A DNA stretch of 64,000 nucleotides. Origin: Pandoraea communis. GTDB lineage: Bacteria; Pseudomonadota; Gammaproteobacteria; Burkholderiales; Burkholderiaceae. Below the pieces are notes generated by a model. The model was not told the origin of the DNA. It saw nothing but the letters and a program-made list of their open reading frames with translations, and ran no database searches. Position numbers and translations under genes: made by a program. The stretch covers positions 310,001-374,000 of the forward strand of contig NZ_CABPSJ010000002.1 in assembly GCF_902459745.1 (NCBI RefSeq), written 5' to 3'. Of this stretch, positions 27,649 to 37,488 are shown piece after piece (position 1 is the stretch's first letter; each line of letters starts with the position of its first letter).

Positions 27649-28065
27649 TCAGTCGGTGCCGCCGGAGTACGGCACCATGCAGCGCCTGACGGTCTTCTCG
27701 TAGTCACGCGGCAGGTTGCTGCCGGGTGTTTCGTAATACTGAATACGCGATCCGAAACCGCCTTGCATGATGTCGACATACGGGTTGTAGATGGCCGTGC
27801 CCTGAGCATCCCGACCGCGATAGACACGCACGCGGTCGGCGCCCTGACGGGCATACGACGTCGAGTCGACATTCTGCGACAACTCGTTCCAGCCGTGATA
27901 AATGCAGTTGAGCACCATGAAGCGATCGGCCTCGGTTCCCTGGTCGAGCAGTCGACCCGTTGCCGGATCGGGCCGGCTCATCTGGTTGATCGGGCCACAT
28001 CCAGCCATGCCAGCCGCTACGCCGACCAGAATCGTCACCGCCGCCATCCGCGCCACTCGCTTCAT
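27649..28065 (-). CDS. Small outer-membrane-type lipoprotein
   Basis: A 138-residue lipoprotein: basic N-terminus, hydrophobic stretch and lipobox MAGC with Cys23. The mature protein contains RLLDQGTEADRFMVLNCIYH near residue 40 and two further Cys residues (about 54 and 129) that could pair. No domain is recognised. It is a single gene between the convergent cysI terminator and the chemoreceptor gene. Function unknown. Confidence 0.75.
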   Translation of the reverse strand: MKRVARMAAVTILVGVAAGMAGCGPINQMSRPDPATGRLLDQGTEADRFMVLNCIYHGWNELSQNVDSTSYARQGADRVRVYRGRDAQGTAIYNPYVDIMQGGFGSRIQYYETPGSNLPRDYEKTVRRCMVPYSGGTD

Positions 28066-28197
28066 ACTTCGACACCCTCAACTGAGCAAAAGATGGGCAA
28101 TGGTACCCGGTTCGGCGCGTCGCCGCCATGAACCCGCCCTCCCTGTGGGCTCGCCGGGCCCGCTCGCGGCGTCTTCGTCAGGCGTGCATCGTGCGAC

Positions 28198-29820
28198 TCA
28201 TGCGGCCAGCGAAAGCGAAGCTGCCCCCACGGCATGCAAGGCAGGGCGTCGCCCCCCGCCATGCGCGGGACCTTCGTCGCCCAACTGGAATCGCGCCATT
28301 TCCTCGCGCAGCGCGCTCGTCTGATCCTCCAGCGACGCGGCGGCCGCAGCGGCTTGCTCCACGAGCGCGGCGTTCTGTTGCGTCACGGTATCCATCTGCG
28401 TGACGGCCTGATTCACCTGCTCGATGCCGCCGCTCTGCTCATCGGACGCCGCCGAGATCTCGCCCATGATGTCGGTCACGCGGTGCACGGCCTGAACAAT
28501 GTCGTCCATCGTGCGGCCGGCCTCAGCCACGAGCGTCGAGCCATCGGCCACCTTCTGCGCCGACGCCTCGATGAGCGTCTTGATCTCGCGCGCGGCCGTG
28601 GCGCTGCGCTGTGCCAGCGTGCGCACCTCGCCCGCCACCACGGCGAAGCCGCGTCCCTGTTCGCCTGCGCGGGCCGCTTCCACAGCGGCATTGAGCGCAA
28701 GAATATTGGTCTGGAACGCGATACCGTCGATCACGCTGATGATGTCCACGACTTGCGACGAACTCGTCGAAATTCCCTGCATCGTGTCGACCACACGGGC
28801 AACGACCTGACCACCGCGCGCCGCGATGTCCGAGGCATTGACCGCCAGTTGGCTTGCCTGGCGGGCATTGTCGGCGTTCTGTTTGACGGTCGCGGTCAAT
28901 TGCTCCATCGACGACGCCGTTTCCTCCAGCGAAGCGGCCTGCTGCTCGGTGCGGGCCGACAGATCGGTATTGCCCGCCGAGATCTCCGCCGTGGCCGTGG
29001 CCATGGCATCGCAACTTCGGCGCACGCCGCGAATCGTGCCGGCGAGGCGCGACTGCATCGTGTCGAGCCCGCGCATGAGCATCGACATTTCGTCTTTGCC
29101 GCGCACTTGTACCGCGTTGTCGAGCTGACCGGCGGCGATGTTCTCGAAGGTCGCCAGGGCTTCGCCGAGCGGGCGCATGATCGCGCCGCGCAGCGAGAAG
29201 TAGCAGGCGATGGCCATGAGCACACCGAGCACGGTCGCGCCGATACTCAGCCAGCGGAACGCCGCCAGTTCCGACATGGACGCTTCGTACGTGTCGTGCC
29301 CGAGCTTCATCTTGTAAGCAGCCAACGCATCGCTGGCCGTGGTGAGTGCGGCATAGTGCTTGGGCAGCACGTTCATCGTGAGGTCGTCCATCGCCGTACG
29401 ATCGCGCGCGTCGATGGCGGCGAGCATCGGGTCCATCCCCTGATCGAAAAACGTGGCGCGGCGCGCCGCAACGTCGTCGGCCAGACGCTTCTCCTGCTCG
29501 CCATGCGGCAACGCCTGATACGCCGCCCACGCGGCGTTCGCTTCCTTGATCATGCTTCGGGCGCGGGCGGCCACCTTGTCGGCATCGGGTGATTCGGGAT
29601 GAAGCACTACGCGATCGAGAATGGCGCGAGTGCGCGCAAGCGTGGCGTTATCCTTGCCCAACGCCACGGTGGCGGCAAGGTGATTGGCATACGTCTCGCG
29701 AAGCGCATCTCCGGTGCGTGTCATACCGGCAATGCCGAGCGCGCCCAACAGAATCAACAATGCAGCTAACAGCGCCATCGTGATACTCAGGCGCGCCTTG
29801 ATCGAGAAGCTACGCAACAT
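28198..29820 (-). CDS. Methyl-accepting chemotaxis protein
   Basis: A 540-residue chemoreceptor. Membrane helix 1 lies at about residues 12-34, a periplasmic four-helix-bundle-like sensor (about 35-190) follows, then helix 2 ([19 protein letters not shown]), a HAMP domain ([19 protein letters not shown]) and a signalling domain whose hairpin tip reads [20 protein letters not shown]. The start at 29820 follows GGAG by seven bases. The ligand cannot be predicted. No C-terminal CheR-docking pentapeptide is seen; the tail is Ala/Gly-rich. A weak sigma-28-like promoter lies upstream. Confidence 0.95.
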   Translation of the reverse strand: MLRSFSIKARLSITMALLAALLILLGALGIAGMTRTGDALRETYANHLAATVALGKDNATLARTRAILDRVVLHPESPDADKVAARARSMIKEANAAWAAYQALPHGEQEKRLADDVAARRATFFDQGMDPMLAAIDARDRTAMDDLTMNVLPKHYAALTTASDALAAYKMKLGHDTYEASMSELAAFRWLSIGATVLGVLMAIACYFSLRGAIMRPLGEALATFENIAAGQLDNAVQVRGKDEMSMLMRGLDTMQSRLAGTIRGVRRSCDAMATATAEISAGNTDLSARTEQQAASLEETASSMEQLTATVKQNADNARQASQLAVNASDIAARGGQVVARVVDTMQGISTSSSQVVDIISVIDGIAFQTNILALNAAVEAARAGEQGRGFAVVAGEVRTLAQRSATAAREIKTLIEASAQKVADGSTLVAEAGRTMDDIVQAVHRVTDIMGEISAASDEQSGGIEQVNQAVTQMDTVTQQNAALVEQAAAAAASLEDQTSALREEMARFQLGDEGPAHGGGRRPALHAVGAASLSLAA

Positions 29821-30133
29821 GTGTTGTCTCCGTCTTATGTAGTGGTTTTCCCACCCCGGCCCGGCCTCTTTCGGGCCGGTAATACTTGTCACATCGGCGC
29901 GTCGCACGCCAGACTTGAGCATCCTGCGGGTTTACGTGCCCACACGCCAAGCCATTGGCAGACGTCCGATTGACGCAAATCAAGGGGTCGGCACACGAGG
30001 ATACCGCTCGGCGCTTGTTTTGCAAGCCAAAACAGAAGACGCCGGGGAAAAACAACTCAACACGGCCGGTGACTCGGGGAAGTGGGCATGATCTTATGTC
30101 ATTTTTTATATATTCATCTGATATATTCGAAAC
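29821..30133. other. 313-base divergent region between the chemoreceptor and the TPR gene
   Basis: No gene is seen. On the chemoreceptor side there is a perfect 8-base inverted repeat, CCGGCCCG / CGGGCCGG (29856-29863 and 29872-29879), which would fold in the 5' leader, and a sigma-28-like motif (29893-29918). On the TPR side the last 50 bases are AT-rich (TTTTTTATATATTCATCTGATATATTC), with TATATT as a possible -10. Confidence 0.5.
29893..29918 (-). promoter_or_regulatory. Weak sigma-28-like promoter for the chemoreceptor
   Basis: On the minus strand TCAA (29918-29915), a 16-base spacer and GCCGATGT resemble the FliA consensus TAAA-N15-GCCGATAA, with a one-base longer spacer and three mismatches. 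The motif lies about 75 bases before the start codon. Chemoreceptor genes are often FliA-controlled. Confidence 0.35.
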
Positions 30134-30436
30134 ATGATCGAAGGACTTGAGAAACTGCTGGCCGCCGGCAAAGACAACGCGCTGTTGCGTTTCGGGCTCG
30201 GGAAAGCGTATCTGGACGCCCAGGACTTCACCGTTGCAGCGGTGCATCTGACCCATTGCGTGGCCTTCGATCCCGCGTACACGGCGGCGTGGAAGCTGTT
30301 GGGCAAGGCACGGCAGGGGGCAGGCGATATTGATGGTGCCCGCGACGCGTGGACGCGCGGCATTGCCGCCGCGCAGGCGCACGGCGACCGGCAGGCCGAG
30401 AAGGAAATGACCGTTTTTCTCAAACGGCTGGGGTGA
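30134..30436 (+). CDS. Small tetratricopeptide-repeat protein
   Basis: A 100-residue all-helical protein with about two TPR units: LLRFGLGKAYLDAQDFTVAA and AWKLLGKARQGAGDIDGARDA. TPRs mediate protein contacts; no partner is evident. No signal peptide. No clear Shine-Dalgarno lies before the ATG at 30134, but the frame shows the normal codon bias of this genome and starts right after an AT-rich promoter-like region. It precedes the LysE-type gene by 91 bases on the same strand. Confidence 0.8.
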   Translation: MIEGLEKLLAAGKDNALLRFGLGKAYLDAQDFTVAAVHLTHCVAFDPAYTAAWKLLGKARQGAGDIDGARDAWTRGIAAAQAHGDRQAEKEMTVFLKRLG

Positions 30437-30527
30437 ATTCGCCCCGTACGCCCCCCGACTTCACTCATCAGGCGGTCACCACACGGGCGTGGTATCTTGC
30501 AGCTTGCCCTTTTGAGACGCAATCCAA

Positions 30528-31160
30528 ATGCCTGCAATCTCGACCTGGCTGGCCTTCGCGCTGGTCGCCATCGGCATGGCCCTGACGCCGGGACCGAACA
30601 TGATGTATCTGGTCTCGCGCTCGCTGTGTCAGGGGCCGGCCGCAGGGCTCGTCTCATTGGGTGGCGTGGCCTTGGGTTTTGTCTTCTACATGATGTGCGC
30701 GGCGTTCGGTATCACCGCCCTGCTCTTCGCCGTGCCGTTTGCCTACGACCTGTTGCGCTTTGGCGGTGCGATCTACCTGTTCTGGCTGGCTTGGCAGGCG
30801 CTCAAACCGGGCGGCCGGTCGCCGTTCGAGGTGCGCGCGCTCGATCGCGACAGCAATCGCCGTCTGTTCCTGATGGGCCTGTTTACTTCGGTACTCAATC
30901 CGAAGATCGCCATGCTGTATCTCGCACTGCTGCCGCAGTTCGTTCATCCGGAGCACGGCAGTGTGCTCACGCAATCGCTGGTGCTGGGCGCGACGCAAAT
31001 CGTCGCCAGCGTGGCAGTCAATGCGTCGGTCGCCCTGTGCGCCGGCAGCATCGCCCGGTTCCTTGGGCAACGCCCGGCGTGGCTGCGCATCCAGCGCTGG
31101 CTGATGGGCTGTGTGCTTGGTGCGCTGGCCGTGCGCATGGCCACTGAAGCGCGTCGCTGA
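30528..31160 (+). CDS. LysE/RhtB-family amino-acid exporter
   Basis: A 210-residue integral membrane protein with six predicted helices. The N-terminal signature MALTPGPNMMYLVSRSL is typical of the LysE/RhtB superfamily, as is FLMGLFTSVLNPKIAMLYLA in the middle. Members export amino acids or homoserine-like compounds; the substrate cannot be predicted. It follows the TPR gene and is followed by a 239-base gap before the penicillin-binding protein gene. Confidence 0.92.
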   Translation: MPAISTWLAFALVAIGMALTPGPNMMYLVSRSLCQGPAAGLVSLGGVALGFVFYMMCAAFGITALLFAVPFAYDLLRFGGAIYLFWLAWQALKPGGRSPFEVRALDRDSNRRLFLMGLFTSVLNPKIAMLYLALLPQFVHPEHGSVLTQSLVLGATQIVASVAVNASVALCAGSIARFLGQRPAWLRIQRWLMGCVLGALAVRMATEARR

Positions 31161-31399
31161 GCAAGCGACCGGTACTGCCCAGGCGTGTCCCGTTCATTGA
31201 CTTCGTCGCTCTGGACCGGCCCGGGAGCCCTCCGGCGCCCTCACCACGCCAACGTCTCGCGGTTTGCCGTGCCGGCGCCCCCATTTTTTTGGAGGGTGCT
31301 GCGCCGGGCGTGGCATACTGCACCGATTTCGCCGCGCGGCGGGGATCCACGCAGCGCTAGGCCGGCTGGCCTGTTCCCATCCTGCAATTTTCGTTGGGT

Positions 31400-33907
31400 A
31401 TGTCCTTGAAGCATTGTTTGCCGCCTCGTGCGCCGTCTGATCCGGCGCACCGCAACTCCCCCATCATTCCGCCCCAGGCACCGTCTGCCCACGTCGCCTC
31501 GCCATCTGGCCCCGGTCGACAACGTGGCTTCGGCACTTTCGCCGCCATCCTTGTCACGTTGGCAGGCCTGGCCATCGTCGGCGCGTTGCTCACCGGGTAC
31601 GCGCTGATCGTCATGCGCCCGAACCTGCCGCCGCTGGACGTCATCACCGACTACCGGCCGAAGGTGCCGTTGCGCATCTACACGTCCGATAACGTGCTGA
31701 TCGGCGAGTTCGGCGAAGAGCGTCGCAGCCTGGTCACCATCGACCAGATTCCCGATGTCATGAAGAAGGCCGTGCTCGCGATCGAGGACTATCGCTTCTA
31801 CGATCATGGCGGCGTCGACTTCATCGGTATTCTGCGTGCGGGCGTGTCCGACGTCTTGCACGGCGGCGCGGCGCAAGGCGCCAGTACGATCACGATGCAA
31901 GTCGCGCGCAACTTCTTCCTCTCGCGAGAGAAGACGGCCACGCGCAAGATCTACGAAATGCTGCTCGCCTACAAGATCGAATCGGCCCTGTCCAAGGACA
32001 AGATTCTCGAGCTGTACATGAACCAGATCTATCTGGGTCAACGCGCGTACGGCTTCGCGAGCGCGGCCCGCATCTATTTCGGCAAGGACCTGAAGGACAT
32101 CACGCTCGGCGAGGCGGCGATGCTGGCCGGACTGCCCAAGGCGCCGTCGGCCTACAACCCGATCGTCAACCCGAAGCGCGCGAAGATCCGGCAGGAATAC
32201 ATCCTCAAGCGCATGCTCGATCTGGGCTATATCTCGCGCAATCAGTACGAAGACGCCCTGCACGAGCCGATTCGCACGCGTACCTCCGGCAACGAATACA
32301 ACGTGCATGCCGAATACGTCGCCGAAATGGTGCGTCAGGCCGTGTACGACGAATACAAGGACGACACCTACACGCGCGGCCTGACCGTCATCACCACGCT
32401 CGACTCGAAGAAGCAGCAAGCGGCTTACGAAGCGGTGCGCATGGGGGTGCTCGACTACGAACGCCGTCATGCCTACCGCGGCCCGGAAGGCTATGTGGAA
32501 CTGCCTGCGGCGATGCCCGACCGCCAGCAACTGATCGAAGACACGCTGCTTGAACATCCCGACAACGGTGATCTGGTCGCGGCCGTGGTAGTGGCCGCCA
32601 GCGCGTCGCAGGTCACCGCGATTCCGCTCTCGGGCGATGCGGTCACCGTCAATGGCGACGGCATCGGTTTCGCGGCGTCTGCCCTCTCGGCCAAGGCCGG
32701 TGAAAAGGTACGTATCCGTCCGGGCTCGATCATCCGTGTGATGAAAGACGCGCGCGCCAAGTGGCGCATTGTGCAGTTGCCGGAAGTACAAGGCTCGCTC
32801 GTCTCGCTCTCGCCGGACGACGGCGCCATCCGTGCGCTGGTCGGCGGCTTCGACTTCAATCAGAGCAAGTTCAATCGCGCGACGCAGGCATGGCGTCAAC
32901 CGGGCTCGACGTTCAAGCCCGTGGTGTACTCGGCCGCGATCGAGAAAGGCGTGAGTCCGGCGACGATGGTGCTGGACGGCCCGCTCAACCTGCCGCCCGC
33001 CCAGACCGGCGGTCAGGTGTGGGACCCGCATGACGACGACGCCTTTAGCGGCCCGATGACCGTGCGCGAAGGCCTGCAACGCTCGAAGAACCTCGTGGCG
33101 ATCCGTCTGCTGCAATTCGCGGGAACGCAGTACACGCAGGAATATGCGACGCGCTTTGGCTTCGATGCCGACAAGGTGCCGCCGTATCTGCCGATGGCCC
33201 TGGGTGCCGGGCAGACCACACCGCTGCAATTGGCCGGTGCCTACGCGGTGTTCGCCAACGGCGGCTATCGTGTTGCACCGTATCTGATCAGCGAGATCCG
33301 GGATGCACGCGGCAACGTGCTCAACAAGGCCACGCCCGTGATCGCCGGAGTGAACGCCGCCCGCGCGATTTCTGCGCCGAACGCGTTCATTATGAACAGC
33401 TTGCTGCAAACCGTGGCGCAACGCGGAACGGGCTCGGGCACGAACGTGCTCAAGCGTACCGACCTGGCGGGCAAGACCGGTACGACCAACGACGCCCTCG
33501 ACGGCTGGTTCGCGGGCTATCAGCATTCGCTCGTCGCGGTGGCGTGGCTCGGCTTCGACCAGCCCAAGACGCTTGGCAGCCGTGAGTTCGGTGCGCAACT
33601 GGCGCTACCGGTATGGACCAAGTACATGGGCGTGGCGCTGAACGGCGTGCCGCAGCAACAGATGGCAATGCCTGAAGGCGTCAGCGTCGTGAACGGCGAG
33701 CTTTACGAGACCGACAAGTTGCCGGGCAATGGCTTCGTCGCGAGCATCGGTATCGACGACAACGGCGGTGGCTTCTCGCTGCCGTTCTTTGGCAACAATT
33801 CGCCATCGCCCGCGGCCCCGCCGCCGGCTTCCGGTCAGCCCCCATCGCCGGGGGGCGTCGACGCCAACGAGAAAGCGCGCATCCTCGATATGTTCAAGCG
33901 TCCGTGA
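31400..33907 (+). CDS. mrcA: Class A penicillin-binding protein (PBP1A type)
   Basis: An 835-residue bifunctional peptidoglycan synthase. One transmembrane helix lies near residues 45-68. The glycosyltransferase domain carries the catalytic Glu in AIEDYRFYDHGGVD (about 127-140) and GASTITMQVARNFFLS. An OB-like insert precedes the transpeptidase domain, whose SxxK is QPGSTFKPVVY (Ser about 503) and whose KTG is LAGKTGTTND (about 690). The ATG at 31400 is used; a TTG two codons earlier is in frame. In many beta-proteobacteria mrcA stands beside pilM; here it lies between a LysE gene and azlCD, so it may be a paralogue. Confidence 0.94.
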   Translation: MSLKHCLPPRAPSDPAHRNSPIIPPQAPSAHVASPSGPGRQRGFGTFAAILVTLAGLAIVGALLTGYALIVMRPNLPPLDVITDYRPKVPLRIYTSDNVLIGEFGEERRSLVTIDQIPDVMKKAVLAIEDYRFYDHGGVDFIGILRAGVSDVLHGGAAQGASTITMQVARNFFLSREKTATRKIYEMLLAYKIESALSKDKILELYMNQIYLGQRAYGFASAARIYFGKDLKDITLGEAAMLAGLPKAPSAYNPIVNPKRAKIRQEYILKRMLDLGYISRNQYEDALHEPIRTRTSGNEYNVHAEYVAEMVRQAVYDEYKDDTYTRGLTVITTLDSKKQQAAYEAVRMGVLDYERRHAYRGPEGYVELPAAMPDRQQLIEDTLLEHPDNGDLVAAVVVAASASQVTAIPLSGDAVTVNGDGIGFAASALSAKAGEKVRIRPGSIIRVMKDARAKWRIVQLPEVQGSLVSLSPDDGAIRALVGGFDFNQSKFNRATQAWRQPGSTFKPVVYSAAIEKGVSPATMVLDGPLNLPPAQTGGQVWDPHDDDAFSGPMTVREGLQRSKNLVAIRLLQFAGTQYTQEYATRFGFDADKVPPYLPMALGAGQTTPLQLAGAYAVFANGGYRVAPYLISEIRDARGNVLNKATPVIAGVNAARAISAPNAFIMNSLLQTVAQRGTGSGTNVLKRTDLAGKTGTTNDALDGWFAGYQHSLVAVAWLGFDQPKTLGSREFGAQLALPVWTKYMGVALNGVPQQQMAMPEGVSVVNGELYETDKLPGNGFVASIGIDDNGGGFSLPFFGNNSPSPAAPPPASGQPPSPGGVDANEKARILDMFKRP

Positions 33908-33974
33908 CCTACTGTGCGACGTCTGCCCGCACAAGCTGACAGACGTTCGCCGAATCCGGGCGCCATGCACGCGC

Positions 33975-33997
33975 GGCCACCCACAGGTGGCCGTTCT
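33975..33997 (+). terminator. Possible weak terminator after mrcA
   Basis: GGCCACC and GGTGGCC pair around CACA, followed by GTTCTTG. The stem is perfect but the T-tract is poor. Confidence 0.35.
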
Positions 33998-34127
33998 TGC
34001 ATCCGCCCTCCCCCCGGCTTCGCGCCTTCTTGGGGCTAGCGCAAGAACGTACAAGCGCGCGACGCGGCGCAGGCGCTATCCTCGACAGACTTATCACTCA
34101 CCTTTTCCCCTCAGGAAAGCCCTCACC

Positions 34128-34940
34128 ATGCCGGTTTCATCCCGTGCGGCCAGCTTTGCCGCAGGTGCCCGCGATACCCTGCCGATGATCGTCGGCGCGG
34201 CCCCGTTCGGCCTGATCTTCGGTGCGCTGGTGGCCACCACGCCCCTGGCGACGTGGCACGGTCAACTCATGTCGCTCACCGTTTTCGCCGGGTCCAGCCA
34301 GTTCATCGCCGCGGGCCTCTTCGCGACCGGCGTGGGCTATGTCGTTCTGTGGGCAACGACGTTGATCGTCAATCTGCGTCACATGCTGTATGCCGCAAAC
34401 CTGTTGCCCCACGTGCGGCATCTGAATCTGCGCTGGCGTGCCTTGCTGGGATTCCTCCTGACGGACGAGACGTTCGCCGTGACCAGCAGCCATTTCCACC
34501 GGCACCCTGACGACCCCATGGGTCAGTGGTATTTCTTCGGCTCGGGCCTGTCGATGTACCTTAACTGGCAGTTGTGGACACTTGCCGGCCTGTTGTTCGG
34601 CGCCGCTTTCCCGCGCTTGCAGACGCTCGGCCTCGACTTCGCGATGGTCGCCACGTTCATCGCGATCATCGTGCCGCAGATGGCCCGCATGCCGTGGGCC
34701 ATCGCGACGGTCGTTGCCGGTGCGAGCGCGTATCTGTGTCAGGGCTTGCCGTACAAGCTCGGCTTACTTGTCGCCGTGACGCTCGGGATCGCTGCGGGCA
34801 TGCTGACGTTGCACGCGAAGCGTCGTGATGGCGGGCGGGCGTCGCGCACCGGAAAGCGAGATGGCGTCCTGGGCACGGATACCCCGGATGAGCGCACCCG
34901 CCTGCGCTCGCAGGAAACCACCACGGGAGGTGCGCAATGA
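34128..34940 (+). CDS. azlC: AzlC-family branched-chain amino-acid permease subunit
   Basis: A 270-residue membrane protein of the AzlC (YgaZ-like) family with ARDTLPMIVGAAPFGLIFGA near the N-terminus, FAGSSQFIA at about 60 and LRHMLYAANL at about 88, all typical. AzlC and AzlD together export branched-chain amino acids or analogues. The ATG at 34128 follows TCAGGAAAG; the frame runs much further upstream but into non-coding sequence. The last 35 residues are hydrophilic and unusual for the family. The stop overlaps azlD by four bases (ATGA). Confidence 0.92.
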   Translation: MPVSSRAASFAAGARDTLPMIVGAAPFGLIFGALVATTPLATWHGQLMSLTVFAGSSQFIAAGLFATGVGYVVLWATTLIVNLRHMLYAANLLPHVRHLNLRWRALLGFLLTDETFAVTSSHFHRHPDDPMGQWYFFGSGLSMYLNWQLWTLAGLLFGAAFPRLQTLGLDFAMVATFIAIIVPQMARMPWAIATVVAGASAYLCQGLPYKLGLLVAVTLGIAAGMLTLHAKRRDGGRASRTGKRDGVLGTDTPDERTRLRSQETTTGGAQ

Positions 34941-35260
34941 ACTACGTGCTGGCCATTCTTGGCATGGCGATCGTCACCTTTGCCGTCAAGGCGGGCATCT
35001 TCGTGCTGGGTGACCGCGTGCGCTTTCCCGAATGGCTGCGCGAAGCGCTCTCGTTCGTCCCCGTGACGGTGCTCACGGCAATCATCGTGCCGATGACGCT
35101 CGCGCCGCATGGCAACGGGCTCGAGTTGACGTGGCGCAATCCCCAACTCGTGGCGGCACTGGTGGCGATTGCGGTATGTGCCGCGACGCGTCACCAGTTA
35201 CTCACCATCGGCGCGGGACTCGCCGTCTTCTTTACGTGGCAGTTGGGTGTGTTGGGATGA
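34937..35260 (+). CDS. azlD: AzlD-family branched-chain amino-acid transport subunit
   Basis: A 107-residue protein of four hydrophobic helices, the usual size of AzlD (YgaH-like). It includes FPEWLREALSFVPVTVLTAI, characteristic of the family. It is translationally coupled to azlC by an ATGA overlap and forms the small subunit of the exporter. A strong bidirectional terminator follows at 35317. Confidence 0.92.
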   Translation: MNYVLAILGMAIVTFAVKAGIFVLGDRVRFPEWLREALSFVPVTVLTAIIVPMTLAPHGNGLELTWRNPQLVAALVAIAVCAATRHQLLTIGAGLAVFFTWQLGVLG

Positions 35261-35316
35261 CCGCCGGGTGTGCATGGCGCGCATCGCGCACGTCGCCCCC
35301 TAGAAATCACGCCTAA

Positions 35317-35345
35317 GAAAAAAGCGCCCCGAGAGGCGCTTTTTT
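35317..35345. terminator. Bidirectional rho-independent terminator between azlD and gshA
   Basis: AGCGCC and GGCGCT pair around CCGAGA, flanked by an A-tract on the left and TTTTTT on the right, so it can stop both the azlCD transcript (plus) and the gshA transcript (minus). Confidence 0.88.
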
Positions 35346-35366
35346 CATGACATGGCAAACCGTGCG

Positions 35367-37055
35367 TCAGACGGAGACCGTACCGAGCGTGCCTGCACGG
35401 TAGGCGGCGACGAACGCGTCGAAATCACCCACCTGCGTGCGTTCCAGTTCGGCCTGCGTGTCGAGCGACTTGCGAGCCAGTGTCTCGAAGTGCTCGATCA
35501 CGCTTGCATCGAGCGGCATGTCGCGCAGCGTCTGCGCATGACGCTTGCTCTGCGCGAGCGCAAACGCCTGGAACGCACCGCCCTTCGTGCCGCGCAGTGG
35601 CTCAAGCGAGGCCATCACACGCGCAGACGGCGTGAGCGAGACGTCTTGCACCTTCGCCCGTTGCAGCGACATCGTATGCGCGTAGTGTGCCCCGCCGCGC
35701 TGTGCGTCGAAGGCGGCGGCCGTGCGGTCGATGCGATCGAGCAGCGCCTCGGCCCAATCGAACAGCGTGATCGCCTGACCGCCGCGATGCAGCACGAGGC
35801 CCGGCTTGCGGCCCTCTTTGACGACGTGAGCAAAGTTGTCGCGGTTCTCCATGTTCTCGGCGTTCGAGCACGACGGACTGTCTTCTAATGCGCAGAACAG
35901 CACAAAGGCGTCGATGAAGCGTGCCGTATCGACATCGATGCCCGCCGGCTGGAACGGATCGATATCGATGCAGCGAACTTCAACGTACTGCACACCACGG
36001 CGCGCGAGCGCCTGCACCGGACGCTCACCGCTGTAGGTCACTCGCTTGGGACGAATGGTGGCATAGAACTCGTTCTCGATTTGCAGCAGGTTGGTCGAGA
36101 GCTGAATCCATTCGCCGTCGCGCTTGGTGCCGAGCGCTTCATAGGCCGGATGCGGCTGGCTTACGGCTTGCGTGAGCGCATCGATGTAGCTGGGCAGGCA
36201 GTCGTAGCACGGCGAAACTTCGGACTGCGCGCTGTTCTGATAGCCCAGATCGCTCATGCGCAGACTGGTCGCGTACGGCAAGCCGAGCGTACCTTCGTCG
36301 AACGATTCCAGCCCATGCTGGCGGCCGCGCAGGAATTCCGCGTGCAGCACCGGCGAGGCGCCGAACAGATACATCAGCAGCCAGCTATAGCGGCGGAAAT
36401 TGCGGATAAGCGCGACATAGCGGGCCGATTGATAGTCGCGGGCCGAGTCCTTGACGCCTTCGCTTTCGCGCAGCAGTTCCCACACGGGTTCGGCCAGCGA
36501 GAAGTTGTAGTGAATGCCTGCGATGCATTGCATCGGTTTGCCATAACGCAGGGCAAGGCCGCGGCGATAGACATGCTTGAGCATGCCGATGTGCGACGTG
36601 CCGTAGTCGGCGATAGGAATCACGTCTTCCGGCGGCAGTGCCGGCGGCATCGAATCGCTCCACAGCAACTCCCCGCCCAGCTTGCGATAGGCGAACTGAT
36701 GGATTTCGTTCAGACGCGCGATAACGTCGGCGGCGTCGTGCTGAGGCGGCGTGATGAACTCGAGCAGCGCTTCTGAGTAATCGGTCGTGATCTCTTCGTT
36801 GGTCAATGCGGAACCCAGCGCGCGCGGATGCGGCGTCAGGGCAAGCGCGCCGTTGTCTTCGACGCGCAAGGTTTCACGTTCGATGCCGGACAGGCCCTCA
36901 CCGAGCAGCGCACGATGCGCGGGTTGCATGATAAGTGCCAGGCGCCGGTCAAGCAGCGCGTGGCCGGCATGTTGTCCGGTGTGAGCGGTTTGTTCGTGTT
37001 GACGATTCTGTTTTTCCAACTTCCATCCCTCTGGACTGGCGCAATGCTTTGGCAT
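35367..37055 (-). CDS. gshA: Glutamate-cysteine ligase (E. coli GshA type)
   Basis: About 562 residues, somewhat longer than E. coli GshA (518). GIERETLRV near the N-terminus, then [40 protein letters not shown] and GIHYNFSL are all conserved family segments. It makes gamma-glutamylcysteine, the first step of glutathione synthesis. The start is uncertain: an ATG at 37055 and a GTG at 37073 are both possible, and the first 40 or so residues (Gln/His-rich) are not conserved, so an internal start is also possible. It is a single gene with its own terminator. Confidence 0.93.
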   Translation of the reverse strand: MPKHCASPEGWKLEKQNRQHEQTAHTGQHAGHALLDRRLALIMQPAHRALLGEGLSGIERETLRVEDNGALALTPHPRALGSALTNEEITTDYSEALLEFITPPQHDAADVIARLNEIHQFAYRKLGGELLWSDSMPPALPPEDVIPIADYGTSHIGMLKHVYRRGLALRYGKPMQCIAGIHYNFSLAEPVWELLRESEGVKDSARDYQSARYVALIRNFRRYSWLLMYLFGASPVLHAEFLRGRQHGLESFDEGTLGLPYATSLRMSDLGYQNSAQSEVSPCYDCLPSYIDALTQAVSQPHPAYEALGTKRDGEWIQLSTNLLQIENEFYATIRPKRVTYSGERPVQALARRGVQYVEVRCIDIDPFQPAGIDVDTARFIDAFVLFCALEDSPSCSNAENMENRDNFAHVVKEGRKPGLVLHRGGQAITLFDWAEALLDRIDRTAAAFDAQRGGAHYAHTMSLQRAKVQDVSLTPSARVMASLEPLRGTKGGAFQAFALAQSKRHAQTLRDMPLDASVIEHFETLARKSLDTQAELERTQVGDFDAFVAAYRAGTLGTVSV

Positions 37056-37488
37056 GGTTTTCGTCGCCGGCACCCTTCACGGCACGAGGCCATGACCGGT
37101 GCAAATTCGGCGGCGTATGGGGGTTCTACGGGGTGCCGACGGCAACGGCGCGACCGCCGGAGCCGGAACTCCGGGGGACACGCTCGATGCGCGGCACGGC
37201 GCGAATTTGGCCTGAGCATAACTGAAAACGCCAAAGCGCGCCGGACGCCGCCTCAATCCCGCGCATCAGTTCCGGCGTGCAGGCCGACTCACGCGAGTTG
37301 AGCGATGAACGCACCTGAATGCACGATGAATGGCGATCATCCGACACCTTGACCTACCCACCGAAGAGCCGGTGCCGGGCAGGACAGAACGCGTGACGAC
37401 AACGACCGGCGCAGCCTCAGCGTCTGCCTGAGTCCGCCTGCGCGAAAGCCGCATTGGCGACCCGTCGCGGCACGTCGATACTGGCGTC
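37056..37488. other. Divergent region between gshA and the TauE/SafE gene
   Basis: 433 bases with G+C as in the host. A short imperfect palindrome (CCGGAGCCGGAACTCCGGG, about 37153-37171) is the only structure I see. No convincing gene or promoter. Confidence 0.5.

Noticed and set aside
31241-33598. 785-codon minus-strand frame opposite mrcA
   Set aside because: Antisense shadow of a clear class A PBP gene; no ribosome site and Arg/His-rich composition.
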